Below are positions 16,655 through 25,045 of a stretch of 64,000 nucleotides of DNA, one piece after another. Positions within the stretch are counted from its first letter, which is position 1. Every line of letters begins with the position of its first letter. Made by a program: the position numbers and the translations under genes. Source of the stretch: Actinocorallia aurantiaca (GTDB taxonomy: Bacteria > Actinomycetota > Actinomycetes > Streptosporangiales > Streptosporangiaceae); contig NZ_BAAATZ010000001.1 of the NCBI RefSeq assembly GCF_039533685.1, positions 91,727 through 155,726 on the forward strand, given 5' to 3'. The notes below the pieces were generated by a model that saw only the letters and a program-made list of their open reading frames with translations, was not told where the DNA came from and searched no databases.

Positions 16655-16707
16655 GGAGGACCCGCACGGGGCAGTGCGGGACAGCGAAACCCACGGGAAG
16701 CAGTGCC

Positions 16708-16776
16708 GGTCTGGGGGGCGACCCCCAGACCTCCGAAGGACGGTCGGACGATCCCCGCTTCACTGCGGTCGTCTGA
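16708..16776 (-). repeat. Dispersed two-hairpin element, copy A
   Basis: Read on the minus strand this is a hairpin with the core ACCGCAGTGAAGCGGGGATCG (16747-16773), followed by the GGTCTGGGGG/CCCCCAGACC hairpin (16708-16731, 10-bp stem). Both parts match, in the same order, the copies at 22.68 and 51.04 kb. It lies between the convergent FHA and folD genes and probably acts as a terminator. Confidence 0.7.
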
Positions 16777-16780
16777 CGGG

Positions 16781-16843
16781 GCCCAGCCGGCAGAGGGGCC
16801 GGCTGGGCGAGAGGAAGAGTCGATCCGGGGGGCGCCCCCCGGA
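16781..16843. terminator. Two further strong hairpins between FHA and folD
   Basis: GCCCAGCCGGC/GCCGGCTGGGC (16781-16791 with 16798-16808, 6-base loop) and the 20-bp perfect palindrome TCCGGGGGGCGCCCCCCGGA (16824-16843). They lie immediately downstream of the folD stop, on the side where transcripts from both strands must end. Confidence 0.65.
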
Positions 16844-16855
16844 GGCGACAGCCGA

Positions 16856-17728
16856 TCAGCTCTCGGCGGTGACGCCCGCCGCGGACTCGGCGGACTCCAC
16901 CACGTTGGACAAAAGCATCGCCCGGGTCATGGGGCCCACCCCTCCGGGGTTGGGAGCGACCCAGCCCGCCACTTCGGAGACGGCGAAGGAGACGTCTCCG
17001 GCGAGCTTCCCGTCGACCCGGGAGACCCCGACGTCGAGCACGGCCGCGCCGGGCTTGACCATGTCGGCGGTGATCAGGCCGGGCACGCCGGCGGCGGCCA
17101 CGATGATGTCGGCCCGCCGGGTGTGCCGGACCAGGTCCCGGGTGCCGGTGTGGCACAGCGTCACCGTGGAGTTCTCGCTGCGGCGGGTCAGCAGCAGGCC
17201 GAGCGGGCGTCCGACGGTCAGGCCACGGCCGATGACCACGACCTCCGCGCCGTCCAGCGGCACCTCGTAGCGCCGCAGCAGGGCGACGATGCCCTTGGGC
17301 GTGCAGGGGAGCGGCGCGTCCTTCATCATCACCAGCCGGCCGAGGTTGACCGGGTGCAGCCCGTCCGCGTCCTTGGCCGGGTCGATGAGTTCCAGTACCC
17401 GCTGCTCGTCCAGACCCCTGGGCAGCGGGAGCTGGACGATGTACCCGGTGCAGGCGGGGTCGGCGTTGAGTTCGTCGACGGCCCGCTCGACCTGCTCCTG
17501 GGTGGCGTCGGCCGGCAGGTCCCGGCGGATCGAGGTGATGCCGACCTCGCCGCAGTCGCGGTGCTTCATGCCCACGTAGGCGTGGCTGCCCGGATCGTCG
17601 CCGACCAGGACAGTGCCCAGCCCCACCGAGATCCCCTGCTCCTTCAGCGCGGAGACCCGCCGCTGGAGGTCCTTCTTGATCTCGGCCGCCGTGGCCTTGC
17701 CGTCCAGAATCCGTGCGCTCATCGACAC
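16856..17728 (-). CDS. folD: Bifunctional methylenetetrahydrofolate dehydrogenase/methenyltetrahydrofolate cyclohydrolase
   Basis: Supplies 10-formyl-THF for purine synthesis, fitting its place near purH and purN. The 290-residue product has the catalytic Lys in YVGMKHRDCGEVGI (about K56), the PLP-like loop GYIVQLPLPRGLDE, the NADP site VVIGRGLTVGRPLG and the family ending GWVAPNPGGVGPMTRAMLL. GTG 17728 has GGAGAG about eight bases upstream; ATG 17722 is the alternative. A 59-residue ORF and purH lie upstream on the same strand. Confidence 0.96.
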   Translation of the reverse strand: MSMSARILDGKATAAEIKKDLQRRVSALKEQGISVGLGTVLVGDDPGSHAYVGMKHRDCGEVGITSIRRDLPADATQEQVERAVDELNADPACTGYIVQLPLPRGLDEQRVLELIDPAKDADGLHPVNLGRLVMMKDAPLPCTPKGIVALLRRYEVPLDGAEVVVIGRGLTVGRPLGLLLTRRSENSTVTLCHTGTRDLVRHTRRADIIVAAAGVPGLITADMVKPGAAVLDVGVSRVDGKLAGDVSFAVSEVAGWVAPNPGGVGPMTRAMLLSNVVESAESAAGVTAES

Positions 17729-17803
17729 CGCTCTCTCTCCGCCTTGGTCGTCCCATTGTTCCAGGACGAGCGGGGAGTCCCGTGCCGGGTGGCACGGACG
17801 GGA

Positions 17804-17983
17804 TCAGGGAGCGCTCTCGCCGCTCTGGCGGCTCTGGCGGCGGGCCAGTACCCAGTCGGTGACCTTCCAGCCGGTGTTGGCGGCCAGCATGGCGGCCAGC
17901 GCCCCCGCGGCCAGGCCGATCGTCTCACGGCCCTGGGCCAGGGTGCCGGAGTTCTCCAGCACGGCGGTCATCAGGAATTCCAC
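17804..17983 (-). CDS. Small hypothetical protein between purH and folD
   Basis: A 59-codon reading frame starting at GTG (VEFLMTAVLENSGTLAQGRE), with GGAG six to seven bases upstream, ending at TGA 17804. One moderately hydrophobic stretch (IGLAAGALAAMLAANTGW, about residues 22-39) is followed by KVTDWVLARRQSRQS. It may be a single-span membrane protein. I do not recognise a family. It shares strand and neighbourhood with purH and folD and may be part of that transcription unit. Confidence 0.5.
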   Translation of the reverse strand: MEFLMTAVLENSGTLAQGRETIGLAAGALAAMLAANTGWKVTDWVLARRQSRQSGESAP

Positions 17984-18083
17984 GGGGACTCCAGGTAAAA
18001 GGCACTTGGGGCAAGAATCACCGGGAGCTTACCAGCGCCGTCCTCCGATCACCCCGTGATCGGCCAAGGACCCCATGATCAGC

Positions 18084-18120
18084 GGAAACGCCCCCGGACT
18101 GACCGAAGGCGTTCCCTTTT
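18084..18120 (-). terminator. purH terminator hairpin
   Basis: GGAAACGCC and GGCGTTCCC form a 9-bp stem with one mismatch just beyond the purH stop (18128). On the plus strand it is followed by a TTTT run, so it could also work in that direction. Confidence 0.5.
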
Positions 18121-18127
18121 GACCACT

Positions 18128-19690
18128 CTAGTGGAAGAAGTGTCGGTTCCCAGTGAAGTAAAGGGTGATCCCGGCCTTCTCACATGCGGCGACGACCTCG
18201 TCGTCGCGGATCGAGCCGCCCGGCTCGACGATCGCCTTGACGCCTCCGGCGATCAGCACCTCGGGACCGTCGGCGAAGGGGAAGAAGGCGTCCGAGGCCG
18301 CCACCGAGCCCACCGCCCGCTCGCCCGCGCGGTTCACCGCGAGCTGGCAGGAGTCGACCCGGTTGACCTGGCCCATGCCCACCCCGACGGACGCGCCGCC
18401 GGAGGCCAGCAGGATGGCGTTGGACTTGACCGAGCGGCAGGCCTTCCAGGCGAACTCCAGGTCCGCGAGCACCTCGGCCGGGGCCGCGGGACCCGCCTTC
18501 AGCTCCCAGTTCGCGGCGGCGTCGCCCGGCTCGGCCACCAGGTCCGAGCCCTGCAACAGCAGGCCGCCGCTGATGGCGCGCAGCTCGGTGCGCGGCTCGC
18601 GCACCAGGTCCTCGGCGACCAGCAGCCGGATGTTCTTCTTCGCCTGGAGGATCTCCAGCGCGCCGTCCTCGAAGCCGGGGGCCACGACGACCTCGGTGAA
18701 GACCTCGGCGATCTGCCGGGCCGCCTCGACGGTGATCGGGCGGTTGGCCGCGATCACGCCGCCGTAGGCGGAGACGGGGTCGCAGGCGTGCGCCCTGCGG
18801 TGCGCCTCGGCGATGTCGGCGCCGACGGCGATGCCGCACGGGTTGGCATGCTTGATGATCGCGACGGCGGGCTCGTCGAAGTCGTAGGCGCTGCGGCGCG
18901 CGGCGTCGGTGTCGACGTAGTTGTTGTACGACATCTCCTTGCCGTGCAGCTGCTCCGCCGCGGCGAGGCCGCCGCCCGAGCCGTCGGTGTAGAGGGCGGC
19001 GCGCTGGTGCGGGTTCTCGCCGTAGCGCAGCACCGCCTGCCGCGTGTGGGTGGAGCCGGTGAACTCCGGCCAGCCGCTGTCCTTCGCGGTCTCGTCCGGC
19101 GCGTAGAAGTTCGCGAACCAGGACGCGACGGCCACGTCGTAGGCGGCGGTGTGCGCGAACGCCTCACCGGCCAGGCGCTGCCGCTGCTCCAGCGTGAATC
19201 CGCCCTCCCCGACGGCGGCGAGGGCCGCGCCGTAGGCGTCGGGGGACGTGACGACCGCGACGGACGGGTGGTTCTTGGCCGCGGCGCGCACCATCGTCGG
19301 GCCGCCGATGTCGATCTGCTCGACGCACTCGTCGGGGCCGGCGCCGGAGGCGACCGTCTGCGTGAAGGGGTACAGGTTGACGACCACCAGGTCGAACGGC
19401 TCGACGTCCAGCTCCTGGAGCTGCCGGACGTGGTCGGGCAGGCGGCGGTCGGCCAGGATGCCCGCGTGGACCTTGGGGTGCAGGGTCTTGACCCGGCCGT
19501 CCAGGCACTCGGGGAAGCCGGTCAGGTCCTCGACCTTGAGCACCGGCACCCCGGCGGCGGCGATGCGCGCGGCGGTCGAGCCGGTCGAGACGATCTCGAC
19601 GCCGGCCGCGTCCAGGCCGCGCGCCAGCTCCTCCAGGCCCGTCTTGTCGTAGACGCTGACCAGGGCACGCTTGATTGCGATCCGGCTCAC
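18128..19690 (-). CDS. purH: AICAR formyltransferase/IMP cyclohydrolase
   Basis: Catalyses the last two steps of de novo IMP synthesis, formylating AICAR with 10-formyl-THF and closing the ring. The 520-residue product starts with the cyclohydrolase (MGS-like) half: KRALVSVYDKTGLEELARGL, STGSTAARIAAAG, and VKTLHPKVHAGILADRR. It continues with the AICAR transformylase half: RYGENPHQRAALY, KHANPCGIAVG, and SDAFFPFADG. The GTG start at 19690 gives VSRIAIKRAL and has AAGGGA upstream. purN precedes it by 68 bases on the same strand. Confidence 0.97.
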   Translation of the reverse strand: MSRIAIKRALVSVYDKTGLEELARGLDAAGVEIVSTGSTAARIAAAGVPVLKVEDLTGFPECLDGRVKTLHPKVHAGILADRRLPDHVRQLQELDVEPFDLVVVNLYPFTQTVASGAGPDECVEQIDIGGPTMVRAAAKNHPSVAVVTSPDAYGAALAAVGEGGFTLEQRQRLAGEAFAHTAAYDVAVASWFANFYAPDETAKDSGWPEFTGSTHTRQAVLRYGENPHQRAALYTDGSGGGLAAAEQLHGKEMSYNNYVDTDAARRSAYDFDEPAVAIIKHANPCGIAVGADIAEAHRRAHACDPVSAYGGVIAANRPITVEAARQIAEVFTEVVVAPGFEDGALEILQAKKNIRLLVAEDLVREPRTELRAISGGLLLQGSDLVAEPGDAAANWELKAGPAAPAEVLADLEFAWKACRSVKSNAILLASGGASVGVGMGQVNRVDSCQLAVNRAGERAVGSVAASDAFFPFADGPEVLIAGGVKAIVEPGGSIRDDEVVAACEKAGITLYFTGNRHFFH

Positions 19691-19758
19691 CGGACAGTTC
19701 CCTTCTCTCGTTCGCCGTCGGCCTCGGATCCGGGCTCGTCCGGGCCCTGCGGCGGGCC

Positions 19759-20382
19759 TCACTCAGGCTTGCAGGTCTTGCACTTCATGGAGACGTGACG
19801 GTCGTCACGGACGGTCCAGCCGTTGCGCACGAGCCGGCCGACGACGTCGATGAACAATCGCCGCTCGACCTCCTTGATCCGCTCGTGCAGCGAGTCCTCG
19901 TCGTCGTGCCAGCGCACGGGGACGGCCTCCTGGGCGATGATCGGCCCGGTGTCGACGCCCGAGTCCACGAAGTGCACGGTGCAGCCGGTGACCTTGACCC
20001 CGTAGGCCAGGGCGTCGCGGACGGCGTGCGCGCCGGGGAAGGCCGGCAGCAGCGCCGGGTGGGTGTTGACCACGGTGAACCGGTCGAGGAACCGGGGGCC
20101 GAGGATCTTCATGAATCCGGCGGAGATCACCAGGTCGGGCCGGTGCGCGGCGACGGCCCCGGTCAGGGCCTCGTCCCAGGCTTCCCGGGTCGGATGATCC
20201 CGAACCTGTTCCACGAAAGTGGGCACTCCAGCCGCTTCCGCCCGGACCAATCCCGCTATGTCAGGACGGTCAGCGCCCACGGCAACGACCTGGGCACCAT
20301 AAGCTGGGTCCGCGCATGCCTCGAGCAGCGCCTGGAGATTCGTCCCCGCACCGGAGACGAGAACGACAAGCCGGGCGGTCAC
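19759..20382 (-). CDS. purN: Phosphoribosylglycinamide formyltransferase
   Basis: Transfers a formyl group from 10-formyl-THF to GAR, the third step of purine synthesis. The 207-residue product has the N-terminal LVVLVSGAGTNLQALL, the catalytic Asn/His block NTHPALLPAFPGAHA, and the catalytic Asp in GCTVHFVDSGVDTGPII. The start is GTG 20382 with AGGAG seven bases upstream. The C-terminus ends in an unusual MKCKTCKPE tail carrying a CxxC pair not needed for the reaction. It forms a unit with purH. Confidence 0.96.
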   Translation of the reverse strand: MTARLVVLVSGAGTNLQALLEACADPAYGAQVVAVGADRPDIAGLVRAEAAGVPTFVEQVRDHPTREAWDEALTGAVAAHRPDLVISAGFMKILGPRFLDRFTVVNTHPALLPAFPGAHAVRDALAYGVKVTGCTVHFVDSGVDTGPIIAQEAVPVRWHDDEDSLHERIKEVERRLFIDVVGRLVRNGWTVRDDRHVSMKCKTCKPE

Positions 20383-20535
20383 CGGAACTCTCCTGAAGGA
20401 AGACAATGACGGCCCAGGGATATCCCTGGAACCTTCGGCGGATGTTTCCGCCGGTCGCAGCCTATCGGCAGCGCCGGTCGCGGATCACAGCGCCCGGTAC
20501 CGTGACGGCACCGCCGAGACACCTGGAGGAAATCG

Positions 20536-20934
20536 GTGAACGAGCAGAGCCCGGCCACCATCGACCGGTCCGGACTTCGCGCTCTGTGGCTCGGCCTCGG
20601 GGCCCTGCTGTTGACGCCCTTCTTCGCCCCGGCCGGAGTCATCGCCGGGGTCACCGCCGTGGTGGTGGCGGTCAAGGTCCGCCGCAAGGCGACCGGCCCC
20701 ACCCCGGGAGCCGTGGCCGGCCTGGTCACGGGCCTGGCCGGCGCCCTGTTCTCGGCGATGATCCTGGCCATGACGGTGGTCCTGTGGACCGAGCTGAGCG
20801 GCTACCAGGAGTGCCTGCGGACCGCCAACACCACCATCGACGAGAAGGCCTGCAAGGAGTCCTGGCTGCCGAAGATGGAGGACCGGCTCAACATGCCCCG
20901 GGGCAGCCTGAGCGAGTACGGGGACCTGTTCTGA
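20536..20934 (+). CDS. Small membrane protein, DUF4190-like
   Basis: A 132-residue protein with two TM helices. The layout LGLGALLLTPFFAPAGVIAGVTAVVVAVK, then GPTPGAVAGLVTGLAGALFSAMILAMTVV, resembles DUF4190 proteins. The C-terminal 45 residues are extracellular-type, with two Cys (about 95 and 106) that could pair. The start is GTG 20536 with GGAGGA five bases upstream. It is convergent with the DUF6350 gene (10-base gap) and divergent from purN. Function unknown. Confidence 0.75.
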   Translation: MNEQSPATIDRSGLRALWLGLGALLLTPFFAPAGVIAGVTAVVVAVKVRRKATGPTPGAVAGLVTGLAGALFSAMILAMTVVLWTELSGYQECLRTANTTIDEKACKESWLPKMEDRLNMPRGSLSEYGDLF

Positions 20935-20944
20935 CCGGCCGCCC

Positions 20945-22555
20945 TCAGTCCCGCCTGCGCAGCACGGGCTCGGGGTCCACGAACGAGACGGGGTCCGCGG
21001 AGCGCGCAGGTGGGACCCGCCCGGGAGCGGCCTCGTCCGCGCCCTGTCCGTCGTAGACGCCCTCCCGCTCGTCGGCCGCGTAGGCCGCCTCGTACTGGTC
21101 GGTCTCGTACCGGTCGTCGTCGGCGGCCGCGTCGGCCGCGCGGCGGCTCCCGAGCCTCGTCCTGCGGGGGCGGCGCTCCCGGAACATCCACCAGTTGACC
21201 AGCCAGGCCGAGCAGGCGGCGGCCAGGCCCACCTCCAGGGTGGCCAGCAGCCCGATCTGCCAGGCCGACGGCCCCATGGTGGCCATGCGGTGGCCGCCCA
21301 GCGGGCCGCCGGACAGCGCCGCCAGGATCATCATCACGCCGCCGGTCAGCACGCCCGACAGGAACCCCCACAGGGGGGCCGCCTCGTAGACCGCGCTGGG
21401 GAAGGACCGCACGGTCAGCGCCCCGCCGACCGCGCCGGCCAGGAAGGGCGCGAGCAGCGCGAAGAGCGAGACCACCGGGGCGGGCCCCGGCTCGGGCAGC
21501 GCGGCCAGCAGCGGGAAGGACGGCAGCGCGCCCAGGAAGACCCCGGTGGGCGAGACGCTGGTGCCCGCCCCGACCGAGAAGCCGGGGCCGACCGCGAAGG
21601 ACATGCCCCAGATGACGGCGTTCGGCAGGTAGGCGATCTCCACGAGCATCAGCAGCACCCCGCCGACGAGGTCGGGGGCGAGCATCCGGTAGACGTCGGC
21701 CGCCTCCTCATGGTGGTAGGCCAGGGAGCCGCCGGTCAGGAGCGCGCCCGCGGCGGTCAGCACGGCCAGCGAGCCGAGCACCCCCGTCACCACCGACCTG
21801 GGCCGGTCGGGCAGCAGCCGCAGCAGCGCCCCGAAGCCCGAGCGCACCCGGCCCCTGGACGCGGAGATGGCGCGGGCGGCGCCCAGCCCCCCGGCGACGA
21901 AGGCCAGCGAGAAGCACGCCAGGAACGCCTGCCAGGGTGAGGCCTCCAGGCTGGGGGTGCGGGCGAGCAGCGCCAGCATCACGGCGAACGTCGCGTAGGG
22001 CGCGGCCAGCAGCAGGGAGACCTGGACCACGCCGATCCGCCTGCGGTACCGCTGTTCGGCGGCCCGGATGATCCAGCCGCCGCCCCGGTAGAGCAGTCCG
22101 GCGGGCAGCAGGATCAGGCCCAGCGGCAGCAGCCCGACCCGGCCGCCGGACGTGGTGAAGCCCGCGTGGTGGGCCACCAGCCAGAAGTTGACGGCGGTGC
22201 GGAACACTCCGGGCAGGCCGGGTCCGAGCGTGCTGCGGGGCGCGGCGACCCAGCCCACGAGCGTGATCGTCGTCAGGACGGTGAGTCCGAGCCCCATGCA
22301 CCAGGCGGCGGCGACCATTCCGGTGACGGCGAGCGGGCGCGCGGGTCCGCCGCCGCCTCGCGGCGGGCGCTCCCCGGTCTCGTCCGCCCGCTCCCCCGAG
22401 CCGCCCTTCCCTCCGGTCCGCTCCGGCTCGTCCGCGGCGTCCTCCGCCACCGCCTCGGCGGTCTCCCGGCTCTCGGCGGCCAGGGTCTCCGGCGAGTCGT
22501 TGTCCCGGACGACCCGGAGCCTGCGTTTCCCGGAGGGCTGCTCGACGTTGCTCAT
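20945..22555 (-). CDS. DUF6350 family polytopic membrane protein (PerM-like in some annotations)
   Basis: A 536-residue protein. Residues 1-75 are a charged, disordered cytoplasmic head, followed by about ten TM helices (about 75-460) and an acidic/Arg-rich cytoplasmic tail. The phrase GLGLTVLTTITLVGWVAAP in the first TM region and the layout fit DUF6350, whose members some databases call cell division protein PerM. The position between sucD and purN is conserved in actinomycetes. The start is ATG 22555; the Shine-Dalgarno is weak. Its function in this organism is not established by the sequence. Confidence 0.8.
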   Translation of the reverse strand: MSNVEQPSGKRRLRVVRDNDSPETLAAESRETAEAVAEDAADEPERTGGKGGSGERADETGERPPRGGGGPARPLAVTGMVAAAWCMGLGLTVLTTITLVGWVAAPRSTLGPGLPGVFRTAVNFWLVAHHAGFTTSGGRVGLLPLGLILLPAGLLYRGGGWIIRAAEQRYRRRIGVVQVSLLLAAPYATFAVMLALLARTPSLEASPWQAFLACFSLAFVAGGLGAARAISASRGRVRSGFGALLRLLPDRPRSVVTGVLGSLAVLTAAGALLTGGSLAYHHEEAADVYRMLAPDLVGGVLLMLVEIAYLPNAVIWGMSFAVGPGFSVGAGTSVSPTGVFLGALPSFPLLAALPEPGPAPVVSLFALLAPFLAGAVGGALTVRSFPSAVYEAAPLWGFLSGVLTGGVMMILAALSGGPLGGHRMATMGPSAWQIGLLATLEVGLAAACSAWLVNWWMFRERRPRRTRLGSRRAADAAADDDRYETDQYEAAYAADEREGVYDGQGADEAAPGRVPPARSADPVSFVDPEPVLRRRD

Positions 22556-22630
22556 CCCGTCATGCTGGCACTCCCGCCGGACTCTTCGCCCCTGCCCGCA
22601 CGGCGTGTCGCATTCGTCCGGGAAAAGAGA

Positions 22631-22665
22631 AAGACCGCCTCCCCCGCGAAAGGGAAGGCGGTCTT
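22631..22665. terminator. Terminator hairpin downstream of sucD
   Basis: AAGACCGCCT (22631-22640) and AGGCGGTCTT (22656-22665) form a perfect 10-bp stem with a 15-base loop. It lies between the sucD stop and the DUF6350 start on the minus strand. Confidence 0.65.
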
Positions 22666-22679
22666 GGTGAGAAACTCGG

Positions 22680-22743
22680 GAACAGCCAACCGCAGCGAAG
22701 CGAGGATCGGCTGTTCCCCCCACGGGGGCCTGGGGGTCGCCCC
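22680..22743 (+). repeat. Dispersed two-hairpin element, copy B
   Basis: The GAACAGCC/GGCTGTTC hairpin enclosing the core ACCGCAGCGAAGCGAGGATC is followed by the CTGGGGG-TCG-CCCCC hairpin. It is the same order and almost the same sequence as the copies at 51.04 kb. It lies just downstream of the sucD stop on the minus strand, although the element itself reads on the plus strand. Confidence 0.75.
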
Positions 22744-22757
22744 CCAGACCGACGCGA

Positions 22758-23645
22758 CTAGAGGTTCTTCATGATCTCGCGCATGAGGCGGGCGGTCTCG
22801 CTCGGGGTCTTGCCGACCCGGACGCCGACCTTCTCCAGCGCTTCCTTCTTGGCCTGGGCGGTGCCGGAGGAGCCCGACACGATGGCGCCCGCGTGGCCCA
22901 TGGTCTTGCCCTCGGGGGCGGTGAAGCCCGCGACGTAGCCCACGACCGGCTTGGTGATGTTCTTCTCGATGTAGGCCGCGGCCCGTTCCTCCGCGTCGCC
23001 GCCGATCTCGCCGATCATCACGATCGCGTCGGTCTCGGGGTCGTCCTGGAAGGCCTGCAGGGCGTCGATGTGGGTGGTGCCGATGATCGGGTCACCGCCG
23101 ATGCCGACGCAGGTCGAGAAGCCGAAGTCGCGCAGCTCGAACATCATCTGGTAGGTCAGGGTGCCGGACTTGGACACCAGGCCGATGCGCCCGCCGGGGG
23201 TGATGTCGGCGGGGATGATGCCGGCGTTGGACTTGCCGGGGGAGGCGATGCCGGGGCAGTTCGGACCGATGATGCGGGTCTTGTTGCCCTTGGCGATGGC
23301 GTGCGCCCAGAACTCGGCGGAGTCCTGCACGGGCACGCCCTCGGTGATCACCACGGCCAGCGGGATCTCGGCGTCGACCGCCTCGACCACGGCGTCCTTG
23401 GTGAACTTCGGCGGGACGAAGACCACGGAGACGTCCGCGCCGGTGGCCTCGATGGCCTCGGCCACGGTGCCGAAGACCGGCAGGTCCTGGCCCTCGAGGG
23501 TGATGGTGGTGCCGGCCTTGCGGGCGTTGACGCCGCCGACGACCGTCGCGCCCGAGCGCAGCATGCGGGCGGCGTGCTTGGAGCCCTCGCCGCCGGTGAT
23601 GCCCTGGACGATGATCTTGCTGTTCTCAGTGAGCCAAATGGCCAT
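22758..23645 (-). CDS. sucD: Succinyl-CoA synthetase alpha subunit (ADP/GDP-forming)
   Basis: Alpha subunit of the TCA-cycle enzyme that converts succinyl-CoA to succinate with substrate-level phosphorylation. The 295-residue product has the CoA-binding N-terminal GITGGEGSKHAARM, VVGGVNARKAG, GPNCPGIASPGKSNAGI, and the phospho-His loop GKTMGHAGAIVSGSSGTA containing the active-site His. The ATG overlaps the sucC stop by one base (TAATG), so the subunits are translationally coupled for stoichiometric assembly. Confidence 0.97.
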   Translation of the reverse strand: MAIWLTENSKIIVQGITGGEGSKHAARMLRSGATVVGGVNARKAGTTITLEGQDLPVFGTVAEAIEATGADVSVVFVPPKFTKDAVVEAVDAEIPLAVVITEGVPVQDSAEFWAHAIAKGNKTRIIGPNCPGIASPGKSNAGIIPADITPGGRIGLVSKSGTLTYQMMFELRDFGFSTCVGIGGDPIIGTTHIDALQAFQDDPETDAIVMIGEIGGDAEERAAAYIEKNITKPVVGYVAGFTAPEGKTMGHAGAIVSGSSGTAQAKKEALEKVGVRVGKTPSETARLMREIMKNL

Positions 23646-24829
23646 TACGCACCTACCGCGGCGAGTTCGGCGGCGCGGCGGGCCGCGTCGTCCATGGTTT
23701 CGACCTGCTCGACGCCCTTGAGGGCGGCGTCGTTGAGGATCTGACGGCCGAGCTCGGCGTTGTTGCCGTCGAGCCGGACGACCAGCGGGCGGTCGACGGT
23801 CTCGCCGCGAGAGGCGAGCAGCTCGTAGGCGGAGACGATGCCGTTGGCGACCGCGTCGCAGGCGGTGATGCCGCCGAAGACGTTGACGAAGATCGACTTG
23901 ACCGCGGGGTCGGAGAGGATGATCTCCAGGCCCGCCGCCATGACCTCGGCGGACGCGCCGCCGCCGATGTCGAGGAAGTTCGCGGGCTTCGGCGAGCCCG
24001 AGAACTCCTCGCCGGCGTAGGCGACGACGTCGAGCGTGGACATGACCAGGCCCGCGCCGTTGCCGATGATGCCGACGCTGCCGTCGAGCTTGACGTAGTT
24101 GAGGTCCTTCTCCTTGGCCTTGGCCTCCAGCGGGTCGGCCGCGGCCTTGTCCTCCAGCTGCGCCTGGCGCGGCTGGCGGAAGGAGGCGTTCTCGTCCAGG
24201 GAGACCTTGCCGTCCAGCGCCCGCACCTGGTCGTCGGCGGTGAGGATCAGCGGGTTGACCTCGACGAGCGTGGCGTCTTCCTTGACGAAGACCTGCCACA
24301 GCTTGGCGATGATGTCGGTGGCGCCGTCCACGGCGACCTCGGGCAGCCGGCCGGCGACGACGATCTCGCGGGCCTTCGCCTCGTCCACGCCGGTCAGCGG
24401 GTCGATCGCGATGAGGGCCAGCTTGTCGTGCGGCACGTCCTCGATCTCCACACCGCCTTCGACGGTGCAGATGCTGAGGTAGGTGCGGTTCGCCCGGTCC
24501 AGCAGGAAGGAGAAGTAGAACTCCTGCGCGATCGCGCTGCCTTCCTCGACCAGGACCTTGTGGACCGTGTGGCCCTTGATGTCCATGCCGAGGATCTGGT
24601 TCGCGAGTGCTTCGGCCTCGTCGGCGGTGTCGGCCAGCTTGACGCCGCCGGCCTTGCCGCGGCCGCCGGTCTTGACCTGGGCCTTGATGACGACCTTCTT
24701 GCTGCCGGCCGCGAAGAGTTCTTCCGCGTAGGTCCGGGCCTCTGCCGGGGTGAAGGCGACCTTGCCGGTGGGCACCGGTACGCCGTATTCGGCGAAGAGT
24801 TCCTTCGCCTGATGTTCGAACAGGTCCAC
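23645..24829 (-). CDS. sucC: Succinyl-CoA synthetase beta subunit
   Basis: Nucleotide-binding subunit of succinyl-CoA synthetase. The 394-residue product starts VDLFEHQAKELFAEYGVPVP. It has the ATP-grasp elements KKVVIKAQVKTGGRGKAGGV, LEVNPL-type VEVNPLILT, and the C-terminal ligase motifs NFLDIGGGAS and FVNVFGGITACD. The GTG start at 24829 has AAAGGACG about eight bases upstream. First gene of sucC-sucD, divergent from the GH15-like gene, with about 215 bases between for both promoters. Confidence 0.97.
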   Translation of the reverse strand: MDLFEHQAKELFAEYGVPVPTGKVAFTPAEARTYAEELFAAGSKKVVIKAQVKTGGRGKAGGVKLADTADEAEALANQILGMDIKGHTVHKVLVEEGSAIAQEFYFSFLLDRANRTYLSICTVEGGVEIEDVPHDKLALIAIDPLTGVDEAKAREIVVAGRLPEVAVDGATDIIAKLWQVFVKEDATLVEVNPLILTADDQVRALDGKVSLDENASFRQPRQAQLEDKAAADPLEAKAKEKDLNYVKLDGSVGIIGNGAGLVMSTLDVVAYAGEEFSGSPKPANFLDIGGGASAEVMAAGLEIILSDPAVKSIFVNVFGGITACDAVANGIVSAYELLASRGETVDRPLVVRLDGNNAELGRQILNDAALKGVEQVETMDDAARRAAELAAVGA

Positions 24830-25045
24830 GAGGAGACGTCCTTTGAGGGATCGACGGGTGGTGATGACCGCACGTGCGGTAATCACGGCGGTCCGCTCCG
24901 GCAGGCAAGCCTAGCCAACGGGCTCGGCGGCACAGACCGGCGGGCTCGATTACTCACCAGTAGTCAAGGGAAGACCGTTCTTGTGTCAATCTTCCACCCG
25001 CGTTTGATGTACTAATTAGAGCTTTTGTCGGTTTTAGGGAGCAGC

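Noticed and set aside
18056..19798. Long antisense frame opposite purH
   Set aside because: The product is Arg/Gly/Val-rich with no domain features and mirrors the purH codon pattern.
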